This document shows, piece by piece, positions 35,531-44,267 of a DNA stretch of 64,000 nucleotides. A program made the position numbers and the translations under genes. The stretch spans positions 4,229 through 68,228 of the forward strand of contig CAKQPT010000013.1 in NCBI GenBank assembly GCA_934270345.1, read 5' to 3'. Below the pieces are notes generated by a model, which was not told the origin of the DNA, searched no databases, and saw nothing but the letters and a program-made list of their open reading frames with translations. The stretch is from an uncultured Oribacterium sp. GTDB taxonomy: Bacteria; Bacillota; Clostridia; Lachnospirales; Lachnospiraceae. The stretch's first letter is position 1; each line of letters opens with the position of its first letter.

Positions 35531-36637
35531 TCACTTAACATGGTTAGCTCTACGGATAGCATCCATAAAGTCGTCTTCGTTGGTATCTTCAGGTGGAGTT
35601 GAGTTCACACCATTCGCGCCGCCGTTGTTTGCGTCGTTCTTGATTCCATCAAGGTATGTGTTACCCTTCTCCTTCATGTTCTTCACGACAGCTTTTGCGA
35701 AGTCGCTTGCGCTTGTCGGATTTGTGAACATGGCATCGTTTGCGATTTCCTCAGAGCCAGCAAGTCGCATGTCCATAATGTCATGGATTCTCTGACGCTC
35801 CGTGCTTGTCGCGTTGTTTGTCGCCTGTTCTGCGATCTGGTTGCAAAGCTCTGGAAAAGCATTTCTCAGATCATCGATGGTCTTAATATCCATCTCGTCT
35901 ACCTCCTTCGTAGAATCGTCTCCCGGCACATCTGCCGGTGTTGTTTTATTTACAAAACCACCTGCTGCCGGGATATGCTTCAGGCTGTCCTGCACGAATT
36001 TAGGTGCGTTGGAAAATGGGATGTTCATATTCACAGAATTCACAAATAGGAGGCCGTCCTTGTTTTCAACAATCGTGTCGGCTTCATCATTTGTAAGCTC
36101 GTCAACAAATCCATTTTCCTTCGCTTCGGATGCCGGCCACCAACTTGTAGCATCCATAAGAGCTGCGACCTCATCCTTGTCTCGGCCGGTCTTTTTTGCA
36201 TAAAGAGAAACAATGTTTTCTCTAATGGCTTCTATCGCCTTTATGTATTCATTCAGTTTGTCGGCTGTCATATACCCGCAAAGCCCAATGCTTACCGGAT
36301 GAATCATGTAGGTGGAATCATTCGAAGCAACAACCTTGTTGCAATGGCAAGCGATGATTGTTGCTGCGCTTGCGCATAGTCCGTCAATAACTGCCGTGAC
36401 GTTTGCCGAGCAGGCCTCGAGAAGATTTCCAATCGCGGTGGCCGCAAATACGTCTCCGCCTCCGGAATTAATGCGTACTGTGATGTCGTTTACAGTTCCA
36501 AGCTCATCCATATCTCTCTTGAATTGCCGCGGAGTGACTTCATCTCCGTACCATGATGATTCTGAAATATCGCCATATAAAAGGAGCTCCGCGCTGCCAT
36601 CGGCAGAGTTGCGGAACTCCCAGAATTTCTTACTCAT
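35531..36637 (-). CDS. ClpP-type head maturation protease with scaffold domain
   Basis: 368 residues. The N-terminal 190 residues are a ClpP-like protease: VRINSGGGDVFAATAIGNLL, catalytic serine in DGLCASAATIIA, histidine in TYMIHPVSIG. An acidic, Asn-rich and helical C-terminal part (about 230-368) looks like a fused scaffold. It cleaves scaffold during procapsid maturation. Confidence 0.93.
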   Translation of the reverse strand: MSKKFWEFRNSADGSAELLLYGDISESSWYGDEVTPRQFKRDMDELGTVNDITVRINSGGGDVFAATAIGNLLEACSANVTAVIDGLCASAATIIACHCNKVVASNDSTYMIHPVSIGLCGYMTADKLNEYIKAIEAIRENIVSLYAKKTGRDKDEVAALMDATSWWPASEAKENGFVDELTNDEADTIVENKDGLLFVNSVNMNIPFSNAPKFVQDSLKHIPAAGGFVNKTTPADVPGDDSTKEVDEMDIKTIDDLRNAFPELCNQIAEQATNNATSTERQRIHDIMDMRLAGSEEIANDAMFTNPTSASDFAKAVVKNMKEKGNTYLDGIKNDANNGGANGVNSTPPEDTNEDDFMDAIRRANHVK

Positions 36638-38225
36638 GTATGTCCTCCTTGATTGTTGGAGTTGGATTTAATATATCGTCTACATCCTTTTTCTTCCTTG
36701 CCTCTATGATTCGCTGCTTTACGTTTCTCGACCAATCGCCTCCTGACATCTGCGCCGTTTCTTCTGTCGCTGTTGTGAAGCACTCCGCCACTCTGATCTT
36801 CGCCGCGTTCGCTTCCTGTACTGGATTAAGATTCGTTCTTGACGGGCCACTCCATAAGCAGGTTGTGTACGCCTTCTTTATAACCGGGTCGTCAAAATAG
36901 CCAGGCGCATATATGCGGCCTCTTGCCACGGCTTCAGAGAACCATTCTTCATAAATCGGCTTGCAAAAATCATCTTTAAACCAATCTCGTTCCATGTTGC
37001 ACGTTCGCCAGAACTCGTTTAACGCTCCGCGAGCCGCGCTATAGGAAGTTGAAAACTGCTTAAACATGACCTCTGGTGGAATCTCGAGCGCCGCGGAAAT
37101 CTGCTTTATGATTGCATCGGTAAAAACATCGTAACCAGTGTTCGGATGCTTTGGGTCTGCGAATTCCGTTTTCTCGCCAGGATTCAAATCAATAATCGCT
37201 CCAGGTGCGAGTTCCATCGTTCCTTTGTCTTCTTCATCAACAAGCTGATTCGGCGGCAGCATTTCTCCGAATGGCCGCGCATCGGAAGGTGATTCCTTTT
37301 GAATAAAGACAGTGAACATCGCCGAAAGAACGGCCGCCGTGATTTCGGCATCTGTATATCGCCCAAGCTGTTTGACGGCTTCTAGTACCGGTGCGAGAAT
37401 CGGAACGCCTCGCCGCTGTCCGGCGCGTTCCCTGTTCATCACATGCAGTATATTGCGGCGGCCGGTAGCCGATCCGTATGCTTCCACTCGGGTCCACTTT
37501 AGCTGGCCAGAATCAATGTACGCCGTGTCTGACAGAGGGTGCCGATTGCAAATCCAATACGCTACGACCATTCCGTCGCTATCGGTTTCTACTCCCTGTA
37601 CAATCTGATAAACGTTGCGTCCCTGCACAGTGCAAGGCGTCAGTCGATCGTACCGATCTGGACTGCATATCCGGTCAGCTTCAATCAATCTGACTCGAAG
37701 GGAGTAAGGCTGCCCTGCCTGCTCTTTCTCCTGCATCAGAGCAAATACATCTCCGTTCATGAGGTATGATAAAAACGCAAGCTGCTGCAGCTTGTAGAAA
37801 TTGTCAATTCGTTCAGCGTCACATGTTGGTGTGTCTGCCCATATCGAAAATTCCCGTGCGATTTTTGATTGAATCTTCTCGGCTTCATCGATTGTGAGTC
37901 CAAGGAATTCGGAATCAATCTGCGGTGACGGGATAAGGCCGCCAGCAATGACGTTCGTGCGTTTCGTTTTAAGCGCTGCTGCCGCTGTAGGTACACCCAT
38001 ATAAGCATCTCTGCTGCGCTGTCTGAGGATGTCGATATTATCTTCGATATCTTCTTTCGCCGAACCTCCAGCAAAGTTCCACCCACGCAAAGATTTTTTA
38101 GTCAGGTTGGCTCCGTAATTTCCGTAGCCCGAATTAAGCGCCTGAATTGCAGACCTGGCGGCAATTCTTTTAACTGCGTGAATCGGGGCCACGGCTGTGT
38201 AGATTTGATCTATGATGTTCGCCAT
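36630..38225 (-). CDS. Portal protein (lambda gpB family)
   Basis: 531 residues. NLTKKSLRGWNFAGGSAKED, NVIAGGLIPSPQIDSEFLG, QMLPPNQLVDEED-like and APGAIIDLNPGEKTEF are in lambda portal order. AALEIPPEVMFKQFSTSYSA is the family's best-known block. AAGGAGG lies before two adjacent ATGs; the second is used here. The 3' end overlaps the protease by 8 bp. Confidence 0.95.
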   Translation of the reverse strand: MANIIDQIYTAVAPIHAVKRIAARSAIQALNSGYGNYGANLTKKSLRGWNFAGGSAKEDIEDNIDILRQRSRDAYMGVPTAAAALKTKRTNVIAGGLIPSPQIDSEFLGLTIDEAEKIQSKIAREFSIWADTPTCDAERIDNFYKLQQLAFLSYLMNGDVFALMQEKEQAGQPYSLRVRLIEADRICSPDRYDRLTPCTVQGRNVYQIVQGVETDSDGMVVAYWICNRHPLSDTAYIDSGQLKWTRVEAYGSATGRRNILHVMNRERAGQRRGVPILAPVLEAVKQLGRYTDAEITAAVLSAMFTVFIQKESPSDARPFGEMLPPNQLVDEEDKGTMELAPGAIIDLNPGEKTEFADPKHPNTGYDVFTDAIIKQISAALEIPPEVMFKQFSTSYSAARGALNEFWRTCNMERDWFKDDFCKPIYEEWFSEAVARGRIYAPGYFDDPVIKKAYTTCLWSGPSRTNLNPVQEANAAKIRVAECFTTATEETAQMSGGDWSRNVKQRIIEARKKKDVDDILNPTPTIKEDIHE

Positions 38226-38234
38226 CATGCCTCC

Positions 38235-38471
38235 TTACATATCACGCGGGACAAAGTGGTACATGCGGTTTCTTCCGCCGGTTTTAGATTCAGACTCCGC
38301 TTCCTGCAGCTTCCCCGCCCAGTACTCCATCTCCTCTCGGATCTGCTTCAAACTTGCCCTTGTAAGCATTCGCGTTCCGATTTGGTAGCTTTGGCCTGTG
38401 GCGACTTTTTTCTCAGCCTCTAGCCATATATTAAGTTGTTTCTGGCATAGTTCTTTTGAATAAATCGCCAT
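38235..38471 (-). CDS. Head-tail joining-type small protein (gpW or DUF6148-like)
   Basis: 78 residues, helical: YSKELCQKQLNIWLEAEKKV, then TGQSYQIGTRMLTRASLKQI and a second helix. The position between terminase and portal is that of lambda gpW. The family choice is tentative. Confidence 0.7.
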   Translation of the reverse strand: MAIYSKELCQKQLNIWLEAEKKVATGQSYQIGTRMLTRASLKQIREEMEYWAGKLQEAESESKTGGRNRMYHFVPRDM

Positions 38472-40312
38472 TATATACCTCCGCTTATCCTTCGCCTGCC
38501 TTGCGGCTTCGGCATCTGATATTCTTCTGCGTTCGTCATGAGCTGCGGTGGGTTGATTGCTTCCATAACTGCTTGCGCGTAGTTTCTACAATCGAGCGGC
38601 TCGTTTCTCTTATGGTCGCTGTCTACGATTTCCCACGCTGTAACTGCGCGACCTTTTCGGAACCTGACCACCATCTTCTCCGATGTGAGTCCTTTGAAAT
38701 AAGCCTCATCATATCCGGTTCCCTCGTTCAACGGAAAGTGACAATAGTTCGGTCCTTCTGTCGTTACACGTAGGCGCTGATAAAGAAGTGCTTTTCCATT
38801 GTCAACTCCGACTATGAAAAGCGGAGTTTTCTCTCTGTTGTTTTTTGTTGGGTTTCTTAGGTACGGTGTGTCCGGTCCGCCTTTTCCCTTTAGGGCCCAC
38901 ACGCGGCGTTCCCATCTTTGCTTTGTGAATGCATATACCTCATTCGAGTGGTGGCCTCCAGAGTCAATGAAAGCTGCAGCAATTCTGAGCCCGGTTCCAT
39001 CGCGCTTGTAAAATGTTGTTTGTAAAAGCATATCGAGGTCTCGCCATACCTGTTCTCCCAACATGTCTCCGAATATTTTTTGGTATCGGATTCCCCAGCT
39101 TTCCTTACCGATACCCCATCCGACGATTTCGATTTCAAAGCGGTCATCCTGTGTATCGATACCAGCCGTAAGCACAAGAACGCCATCCGGGACCTGTGCA
39201 TCGTACATTTCACGCCGCGACATGATCTCATCTTCTTCGATGCGCTCTCCGCGCTCTTCCCATGGCATTCCAAGCTCAGTGTTAACCCAAACTTTCAGAC
39301 CTTCGGGATTCCCCTGCTTCATCTGTTCGTTTGCGATAAGGAATTTTTGAACTATCTCCTTCCACGAGCAAAAAGTTGAAGCGAGTGTATTCAGGTGAAA
39401 TCCTCTCGCTTCTGCTCCTGGATTGGCTGCAATGAATTTTCCAAAGTGGCTCTGCTCCTTCCACTCATATTCGCCGAACTCTTCTCCGCAGACTGAGCAC
39501 TTCATTCGTATACCGGCGTCCAGATTGTCTTTATCGAAAATGATATTCGACCATTCCATCGGCTGAAGGCATCCACATGAAGGGCACGGAACATTCCATT
39601 CCTCTTGTGTGCTTTGGTTGAATTCGGTTTCTATTCGGCTGTCACCTTTGATGACGGGTGTTGACACCATAACCGTCTTCTTATCCCAAAATGTAGTTTG
39701 TCTTTTTTGAGCAAGTGATAAAGGGTCGCCCTCCGTCCCTGCCGTCTTTGGATATCTATCAACCTCATCGGCAAGGAGCACCTTGATTGGTCGAGAAGCA
39801 AGGCCGGTAGCGCTATTTGCTCCGACGATCGTAATATGGCCGCCCGGGAAATTCTTTTTCAGAATCGTATTTCCGGCGTAGCGGCTCTTTACATCAACCA
39901 GCCCTTTTAGTTCTGGCGTATCGCGAAGCATTGGAGCTAATCGATCTTTAGAGAACGTCTGGCCCATATCGAGCGTTGGCTGCATTACAAGGATTGGAGC
40001 TGGCGCGTAGTCCATGTAATAGCCAAGCGTGTTTAGGATGAATGCGTCGGTCTTCCCGATCTGCGCTGCTGACATGATCACAACCTTGCGCACATGTGGA
40101 TCTCCGATAGCATCCATGATCTCCCTCTGATACGGCGCTTTTTCCGTGTGCCATCTTCCCGGTTCAGCGGATGCCTCCGGGGAAAGCATTCTGTATTCAT
40201 CAGCCCATTGCGACAAAGTGAGTTCTGGCGGCGGTTTCAAAACAGAAACGCATCGCGCAAGCATATCGAATGTGTCTTTCGGTATATTAATCAGCGTCCT
40301 CTTTTCCATCAT
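38471..40312 (-). CDS. Terminase large subunit (GpA family)
   Basis: About 613 residues. The ATPase has KVVIMSAAQIGKTDAFILNT (Walker A-like, Q-G/IGKT) and VLLADEVDRYPK (Walker B). CPSCGCLQPM with KCSVCGEE is a zinc-binding insert. The nuclease half carries LTAGIDTQDDRFEIEIVGWG and AFIDSGGHHSNEVY. Start chosen behind GAGGAG; several codons overlap the upstream gene. It packages the genome. Confidence 0.95.
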   Translation of the reverse strand: MMEKRTLINIPKDTFDMLARCVSVLKPPPELTLSQWADEYRMLSPEASAEPGRWHTEKAPYQREIMDAIGDPHVRKVVIMSAAQIGKTDAFILNTLGYYMDYAPAPILVMQPTLDMGQTFSKDRLAPMLRDTPELKGLVDVKSRYAGNTILKKNFPGGHITIVGANSATGLASRPIKVLLADEVDRYPKTAGTEGDPLSLAQKRQTTFWDKKTVMVSTPVIKGDSRIETEFNQSTQEEWNVPCPSCGCLQPMEWSNIIFDKDNLDAGIRMKCSVCGEEFGEYEWKEQSHFGKFIAANPGAEARGFHLNTLASTFCSWKEIVQKFLIANEQMKQGNPEGLKVWVNTELGMPWEERGERIEEDEIMSRREMYDAQVPDGVLVLTAGIDTQDDRFEIEIVGWGIGKESWGIRYQKIFGDMLGEQVWRDLDMLLQTTFYKRDGTGLRIAAAFIDSGGHHSNEVYAFTKQRWERRVWALKGKGGPDTPYLRNPTKNNREKTPLFIVGVDNGKALLYQRLRVTTEGPNYCHFPLNEGTGYDEAYFKGLTSEKMVVRFRKGRAVTAWEIVDSDHKRNEPLDCRNYAQAVMEAINPPQLMTNAEEYQMPKPQGRRRISGGI

Positions 40313-40772
40313 CCGACTCCTCGATTTCAGAAAGCGCATTGCGATAGTCGCTTATTTCCTCCATCGCTTCATCTATTCCAACTTTTAGGGCATCGAATAT
40401 TTTCGCCTGATCGCTTCCAAGTGCGGCTATCTGTGGCGATAGCTTTGCAGGAAGTGCGAGCATTCTCGACCTAATGTTTAAAAAAATCGTCTTTAGGCCG
40501 GTCTCTATATCCTCCGTCCTGTGCAGATTCTTTTTAAGTAGGTCGTTCTCGTATTCAGCTGCTTCTCGTTTTGCTTTTGTAAGTTTGGTTTTCTCGTCGT
40601 TTAATTCTGAACTTCCATGTCGGAGATAACCAATGTACCGGACGATAGATGATTGGAGGTCGTATAATCCGGGCTGCTCCTCTTTTATGATCCCTTCATC
40701 TCGTAGCTGCCTAACTCTTCGAGGCGTCAAGTTTAGATATCTGGCTATCACCTTGTCAGTGTACAGTCTCAT
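40287..40772 (-). CDS. Terminase small subunit (Nu1-type)
   Basis: 161 residues from MRLYTDKVIARYLNLTPRRV. A winged HTH (VIARYLNLTPRRVRQLRDEG) is followed by a coiled-coil (LTKAKREAAEYENDLLKKNL) and an acidic end. This is the Nu1 layout, which binds DNA and recruits the large subunit. GAGGGTGG precedes the start. It overlaps genes at both ends. Confidence 0.85.
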   Translation of the reverse strand: MRLYTDKVIARYLNLTPRRVRQLRDEGIIKEEQPGLYDLQSSIVRYIGYLRHGSSELNDEKTKLTKAKREAAEYENDLLKKNLHRTEDIETGLKTIFLNIRSRMLALPAKLSPQIAALGSDQAKIFDALKVGIDEAMEEISDYRNALSEIEESDDGKEDAD

Positions 40773-41517
40773 CAAAACCACCCTCGTCAATCTCGATATC
40801 AGGGACATCGACTGCACCGGTAGCTCTCATTCTCATAATCTCAAGTCGTTCTCTTTCGAGTTTCATTCTCTCGTCGGATTCTTCAAGAGACCTGAGTGCG
40901 TTCGCTATAGTGGCGATTCTTCCCTGTACCTTGTATAAAGCCTCGTCAAGTTTCATGACTCTGTTGAAAGCCGTATCCTTCGAATACATGCCAAGCTTTT
41001 GAATTGCGCCATCTGCACTTCCCTCTTCTTCACCCGGCATTCTCATGTCCATGAGTTTCTCGAGAAAAAGTTCGTCGCTCTTCTTGCTTTCGTACTCTGC
41101 AATTTTCGTAAGGATTCTGTGCTCTCGTACTTTGAGGATCATCATCTCGTGTCGCAGGGCTTCCCTTCCTTTAATTGGAGCTTTTTGTGCTATCTCTTTT
41201 TCAGAGTCAGAAAGCATGTCAAAAAATATCTTTGAGTAAGCGCCGTCCTTCTCGGCATTCTTATTTCCTTTTGGCGGGCCGTGGTGGTGCCCGGCCGCGT
41301 TCCTGTGGCCCTTGCAGTTTTGGTTTCCTGGTTTCGCTCCCGCTTTCCTTTTCGGGATAGAAGCTTCCCATTCATCTTCTTTTTTCCACTTGCGAACATC
41401 GTCAAAAGACGCTCCGACTTCTTCAGCAATGGTCCGCAGTTTTGCATCGCCGCCATTACTTTTTCTTTCGATGAAGATTGCTTTGGCGGTGTCGCGCTTC
41501 GCATTCCGCTCTGCCAT
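40756..41517 (-). CDS. PBSX-type terminase small subunit-like protein
   Basis: 253 residues. The N-terminal HTH (SNGGDAKLRTIAEEVGASFD, VRKWKKEDEWE) and the GNQNCKGHRNAAGHHHGPPK-type basic linker belong to PBSX XtmA-like proteins. A helical and acidic C terminus follows. It is unusual next to a Nu1-like gene. It may recognise the packaging site or act as an accessory factor. It is the first gene of the late operon. Confidence 0.75.
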   Translation of the reverse strand: MAERNAKRDTAKAIFIERKSNGGDAKLRTIAEEVGASFDDVRKWKKEDEWEASIPKRKAGAKPGNQNCKGHRNAAGHHHGPPKGNKNAEKDGAYSKIFFDMLSDSEKEIAQKAPIKGREALRHEMMILKVREHRILTKIAEYESKKSDELFLEKLMDMRMPGEEEGSADGAIQKLGMYSKDTAFNRVMKLDEALYKVQGRIATIANALRSLEESDERMKLERERLEIMRMRATGAVDVPDIEIDEGGFDETVH

Positions 41518-41547
41518 CTTTCTTCACCTCCATGAATAAATTCGGAT

Positions 41548-41617
41548 TGGAACCATCGGACTCGAACCGATTACCCTATCATTCGTTGATCGTGCTTCCA
41601 TCTACACCAATGTTCCA
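41548..41617 (-). tRNA. Degenerate phage tRNA-like gene
   Basis: 70 bases. Acceptor TGGAACA pairs with GGTTCCA except one pair. The D-arm is GTG...CAC with GG in the loop. The T-arm ATCGG TTCGAGT CCGAT is perfect. The anticodon arm pairs poorly (CGATC/GATAG) around loop AACGAAT. The nominal anticodon is CGA, but base 33 is A rather than T and there is no long variable arm as tRNA-Ser needs. Probably a tRNA relic or a tRNA-like element next to the packaging genes. Confidence 0.55.
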
Positions 41618-41621
41618 TAAT

Positions 41622-41636
41622 GCGGCCAGTGGCCGC
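41622..41636. repeat. Perfect GC palindrome upstream of the tRNA-like gene
   Basis: GCGGCCA G TGGCCGC: a 7-bp stem with one central base. Confidence 0.5.
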
Positions 41637-41720
41637 CTGGAGTATTTCTATTCCGGCTTTGCTCCCCTCCGGTGCTGTCAGAGAAAAACCTCCGGCAACT
41701 GTTTAGCAAAAACACCAATT

Positions 41721-41749
41721 AAAAAACCGGTGGCATGTTCGCCATCGGT
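41721..41749 (-). terminator. Terminator before the late operon
   Basis: On the reverse strand ACCGATGGC and GCCACCGGT pair and TTTTTTAATT follows. It isolates the late genes from transcripts started further right. Confidence 0.75.
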
Positions 41750-41762
41750 TCGCAGCATGTTG

Positions 41763-41800
41763 CAATAAAAGACGCGGGGCCTCGAAGGTATCCCGCGTTC
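41763..41800 (-). terminator. Second hairpin in tandem, probable terminator
   Basis: ACGCGGG and CCCGCGT pair around a loop, followed on the reverse strand by CTTTTATT. It would back up the terminator at 41721-41749. Confidence 0.55.
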
Positions 41801-42514
41801 GCACCATGCGTTCAAATTTTTATAATACTAAAATAGCACATTTACCTTGCGAAAACTGCTAAACTTTTTGAAATTCATTTTTTGACCCCCATTCACTTTT
41901 TCCGGCCAGCCTCGGGGAAATCCGTTTTTTTACCTCATACCTAGAAAAATTTTGCGCTTTCGAACCCGTAGTCCAAGGGAAGTGGCCAGCAGGACCCACC
42001 GATGGAAGGGGGACCGATGGGGAGAGAAAGTAAAGAAAGAGAGGCCGGCCGGAGCCGGCCTCCTGTCCTGCTGCCGCTGTTTTCCGGTGGTCTCCCGGCC
42101 TGCTGCCGTCATTGTGTAGTGGTTATTCTCTGAGTATGTCGCGAGGCTGGCCGTCTCTCTTCTCCCTTGACTCTTCTCTCTCATCCGTAGGTTTCTCTCC
42201 CTTCATCGCCGCCGGTCCTGCTGCCGCTGTTTTCCGTGGATCTTCCTGCCTGCTGCAGCTGATCCGGTTCCATCCTCTGTGGCTGATGCTGTGGATCTTC
42301 TGGCCGGTCGTCGGTGTTGGTTCTGCCGATTGTCTCCGGCTGCCGGTGGCCTGCTGCAGTTGTTCAATCGGTTGCCAGGATGGAAGGAAAGAAACCTACG
42401 GAAGAAAGAAAAGAGTCAAGGGAGAAAAGAAAGAGCGTCCGGCCCCTGCTGCCGGTCGATCTCTTCCTATAAGCGCCACAAAAAAGCGCCGGCACTTCTG
42501 CCCGCGCTTCCGCT
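41801..42514. repeat. Non-coding repeat region with a long inverted repeat
   Basis: About 710 bases without a credible gene; open frames here are low-complexity by-products of the repeats. Arms at about 42150-42206 and 42379-42440 are inverted copies over some 57 bp, sharing TCTCCCTTGACTCTT and CCGTAGGTTTCT exactly. Direct copies of CCTGCTGCCGCTGTTTTCCG occur at about 42064 and 42217, and GGCCGGCCGGAGCCGGCC is near 42043. A TATAAT box at 41821 may belong to a promoter. Possible roles are structured RNA, packaging site or recombination product. Confidence 0.7.
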
Positions 42515-42709
42515 TCAGTTCTCGTTGTCCCGCTCCAGCTTCTCATTTATGGCCGCCTCGATCCATACGGATTTCGAGACGCCGGCCCGATCTGCTGCAG
42601 CCTGGACCCTGTTTTTAATTCCTCTAGTGAACAATAGATTGATCCGGTCCCGGTTTTCGTCGGTCCATTTCTGCTGCCGCCGGTTCCGTTTCTGTTTGTC
42701 CTCAGGCAT
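42515..42709 (-). CDS. Ribbon-helix-helix DNA-binding protein
   Basis: 64 residues: basic arm MPEDKQKRNRRQQKWTDENR, then the MetJ/Arc pattern DRINLLFTRGIKNRVQAAAD and AGVSKSVWIEAAINEKLERD. Divergent to the accessory cassette at 42902-47126. The shared 190-bp gap holds repeated operator-like sites, so it likely represses that cassette and itself. Confidence 0.82.
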   Translation of the reverse strand: MPEDKQKRNRRQQKWTDENRDRINLLFTRGIKNRVQAAADRAGVSKSVWIEAAINEKLERDNEN

Positions 42710-42758
42710 TCAATCACCCCCTACGCCCCTTTTATATATTATATATATTTATATCGTC

Positions 42759-42847
42759 GTGCGCATTATGCAACTTGCACAACCGGATAATGCGCACTTT
42801 GTCGAATTTGCCGTATTGACGTTTGGACATAATGCGCAGTACGATAT
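42759..42847. promoter_or_regulatory. Operator repeats and promoter of the accessory cassette
   Basis: GTGCGCATTAT (42759-42769) and ATAATGCGCAC (42787-42797) are exact inverted copies. A third, ATAATGCGCA (42829-42838), lies in the spacer between TTGACG (42816-42821) and TACGAT (42840-42845). The rest of the gap is AT-rich (TATATATTATATATATT) towards the RHH gene. Confidence 0.7.
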
Positions 42848-42901
42848 AGGCACAACGAAAGAGCAACAGGCGCAAGCCTAGAAGCATAAGGAGGTATGGA
42901 C

Positions 42902-43417
42902 ATGATGAGAAAATACTTTAAAGCCGTATGGACCGCTGAGGAGTGCAAGGCGAGATTCAAGGATTTAGTAAAGAAGCTGCATCCGGATAATAACCCGGAT
43001 CATGATACTACCGAGGAATTTAAAGAAATGTCTTCAGAGTTCCGGGCTGTATATGATGAGCTGAAGGATGTGCACCGCCGGAAGGACGACGGCACAACCT
43101 ACACTGAGACCCGCCAAGAATATAAGGCGACCGACAACGGCGAGGAGTTCGAACGAGTTTTCACTACACTCTATAGCATGGCCGGCCTTCAGATTCAGAT
43201 TTCCGGATCGTGGTTATGGGTATCCGGTAACACCTACGAGCACCGGGATGAGATCAAGGCGACCGGCTGCCAGTGGTCGAAGACTCACAAGCAATGGTAT
43301 TACACCTCTACGAAGAGCCGGAAGCGCCGCACACATACAAGCATGGATAAGATCATCGCGAAGTACGGCGCCGAGATGTATACGAGTACCGGATCGGCTG
43401 CAGCATTAACCGCATAA
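42902..43417 (+). CDS. J-domain (DnaJ-like) phage protein
   Basis: 171 residues. A J-domain (AEECKARFKDLVKKLHPDNN with the HPD tripeptide, then EFKEMSSEFRAVYDEL) is joined to a C-terminal module with SGSWLWVSGNTYEHRDEIKA and GCQWSKTHKQWYY. J-domains recruit host DnaK. Such proteins are frequent on phages and integrative elements of Clostridia. GGAGG lies 7 bp before the chosen ATG. First gene of the cassette. Confidence 0.85.
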   Translation: MMRKYFKAVWTAEECKARFKDLVKKLHPDNNPDHDTTEEFKEMSSEFRAVYDELKDVHRRKDDGTTYTETRQEYKATDNGEEFERVFTTLYSMAGLQIQISGSWLWVSGNTYEHRDEIKATGCQWSKTHKQWYYTSTKSRKRRTHTSMDKIIAKYGAEMYTSTGSAAALTA

Positions 43418-43516
43418 CCCGCAAGGCCGACGCATCAAGCGTCGCCGGTGCAAGCCCGGCCGCCCATCCAGGCGGGCGCTCATGGGTTCAACCCGTTTCA
43501 AGAAGGAGGCAAACAA
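43418..43516 (+). promoter_or_regulatory. Structured GC-rich leader
   Basis: CCGCCC ATCCA GGCGGG forms a stem, followed by GGGTTCAACCC and AAGGAGG. Related leaders precede the genes at 44088, 44728 and 45076. Confidence 0.4.
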
Positions 43517-43705
43517 ATGATCAAGTATAAATACAAAAATTTGTCCGGAATATGGCACGTATTCAAGGACGAAGGCCACGCGAGATGCTCATATAGAACA
43601 TTTCAGCACGAAAACGACCTGTTTAATGGTTGTTGGTTTGGGGATCGCGGCAAATATGAAAAGCTGGCAGCGTACGACGGCAAGACGAAGCTTTACGAAC
43701 TGTAA
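43517..43705 (+). CDS. Small hypothetical protein
   Basis: 62 residues from MIKYKYKNLSGIWHVFKDEG, after AAGGAGG. Aromatic-rich and basic N terminus, then HENDLFNGCWFGDRGKYEKL. No family recognised. Confidence 0.7.
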   Translation: MIKYKYKNLSGIWHVFKDEGHARCSYRTFQHENDLFNGCWFGDRGKYEKLAAYDGKTKLYEL

Positions 43706-43722
43706 TAAACGGAGGTAGGAAG

Positions 43723-44007
43723 ATGAAGAATCTAGAGTACACGGCAACACATGAGCAGGCTGCAGAGCTGGAGGGCCTTGCATATTGGATCGCAGAACAG
43801 GCATACACCCGGGAACGTTACCCGGATGACACCGACACACTAGAGCAGGCCGACATAACGATACGATTCGCTTTCGAACAGCTTGACAGAATGCGCGTTC
43901 CGTTCTGGGTACAAAAAGCCGTTGTCGGATGGGCGCGCGAGTGGAGAAACTGGAAGCGTGAAGATATCAAATCAGCGATGGAACGGAAGAACATAGTTTT
44001 TCAGTAA
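43723..44007 (+). CDS. Hypothetical protein, 94 aa
   Basis: MKNLEYTATHEQAAELEGLA, helical throughout, with a tryptophan-rich end (VQKAVVGWAREWRNWKRED). GGAGG precedes. No family recognised. Cassette neighbour of the J-domain gene. Confidence 0.7.
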   Translation: MKNLEYTATHEQAAELEGLAYWIAEQAYTRERYPDDTDTLEQADITIRFAFEQLDRMRVPFWVQKAVVGWAREWRNWKREDIKSAMERKNIVFQ

Positions 44008-44087
44008 TACGATTTACCGTCGGCGTAAGTGGAACCCGGGGCCATATCCGGGCGGCGGCTTCAAAAAAACATAAAGGAGGATACAAC

Positions 44088-44255
44088 ATGAAGCTTTTTA
44101 TAAATGACCGGTTTATTGGCCGGGTGGTTAGTTACGAACAGGACCGCGAGCGCGGCGGGTGGCGTTTCATCCTGGAGGATCGCGCCGAGTTATTCATCTC
44201 GTTCTCAAATATCCGGTTTTTCAATACTCCGGATCTTGACATCATCACGAAATAA
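44088..44255 (+). CDS. Small hypothetical protein, 55 aa
   Basis: MKLFINDRFIGRVVSYEQDR after AAGGAGGATACAAC. The chain is rich in Phe, Ile and Arg (FISFSNIRFFNTPDLDIITK). The leader carries CCCGG/CCGGG hairpins. No family recognised. Confidence 0.65.
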   Translation: MKLFINDRFIGRVVSYEQDRERGGWRFILEDRAELFISFSNIRFFNTPDLDIITK

Positions 44256-44267
44256 GGAGGCCGGAAC

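Noticed and set aside
42112..42881. Two overlapping plus-strand frames of 168 and 200 codons
   Set aside because: Low-complexity Ser/Pro/Cys/Arg composition caused by the inverted and direct repeats; no ribosome site; they overlap the RHH gene and its operators.
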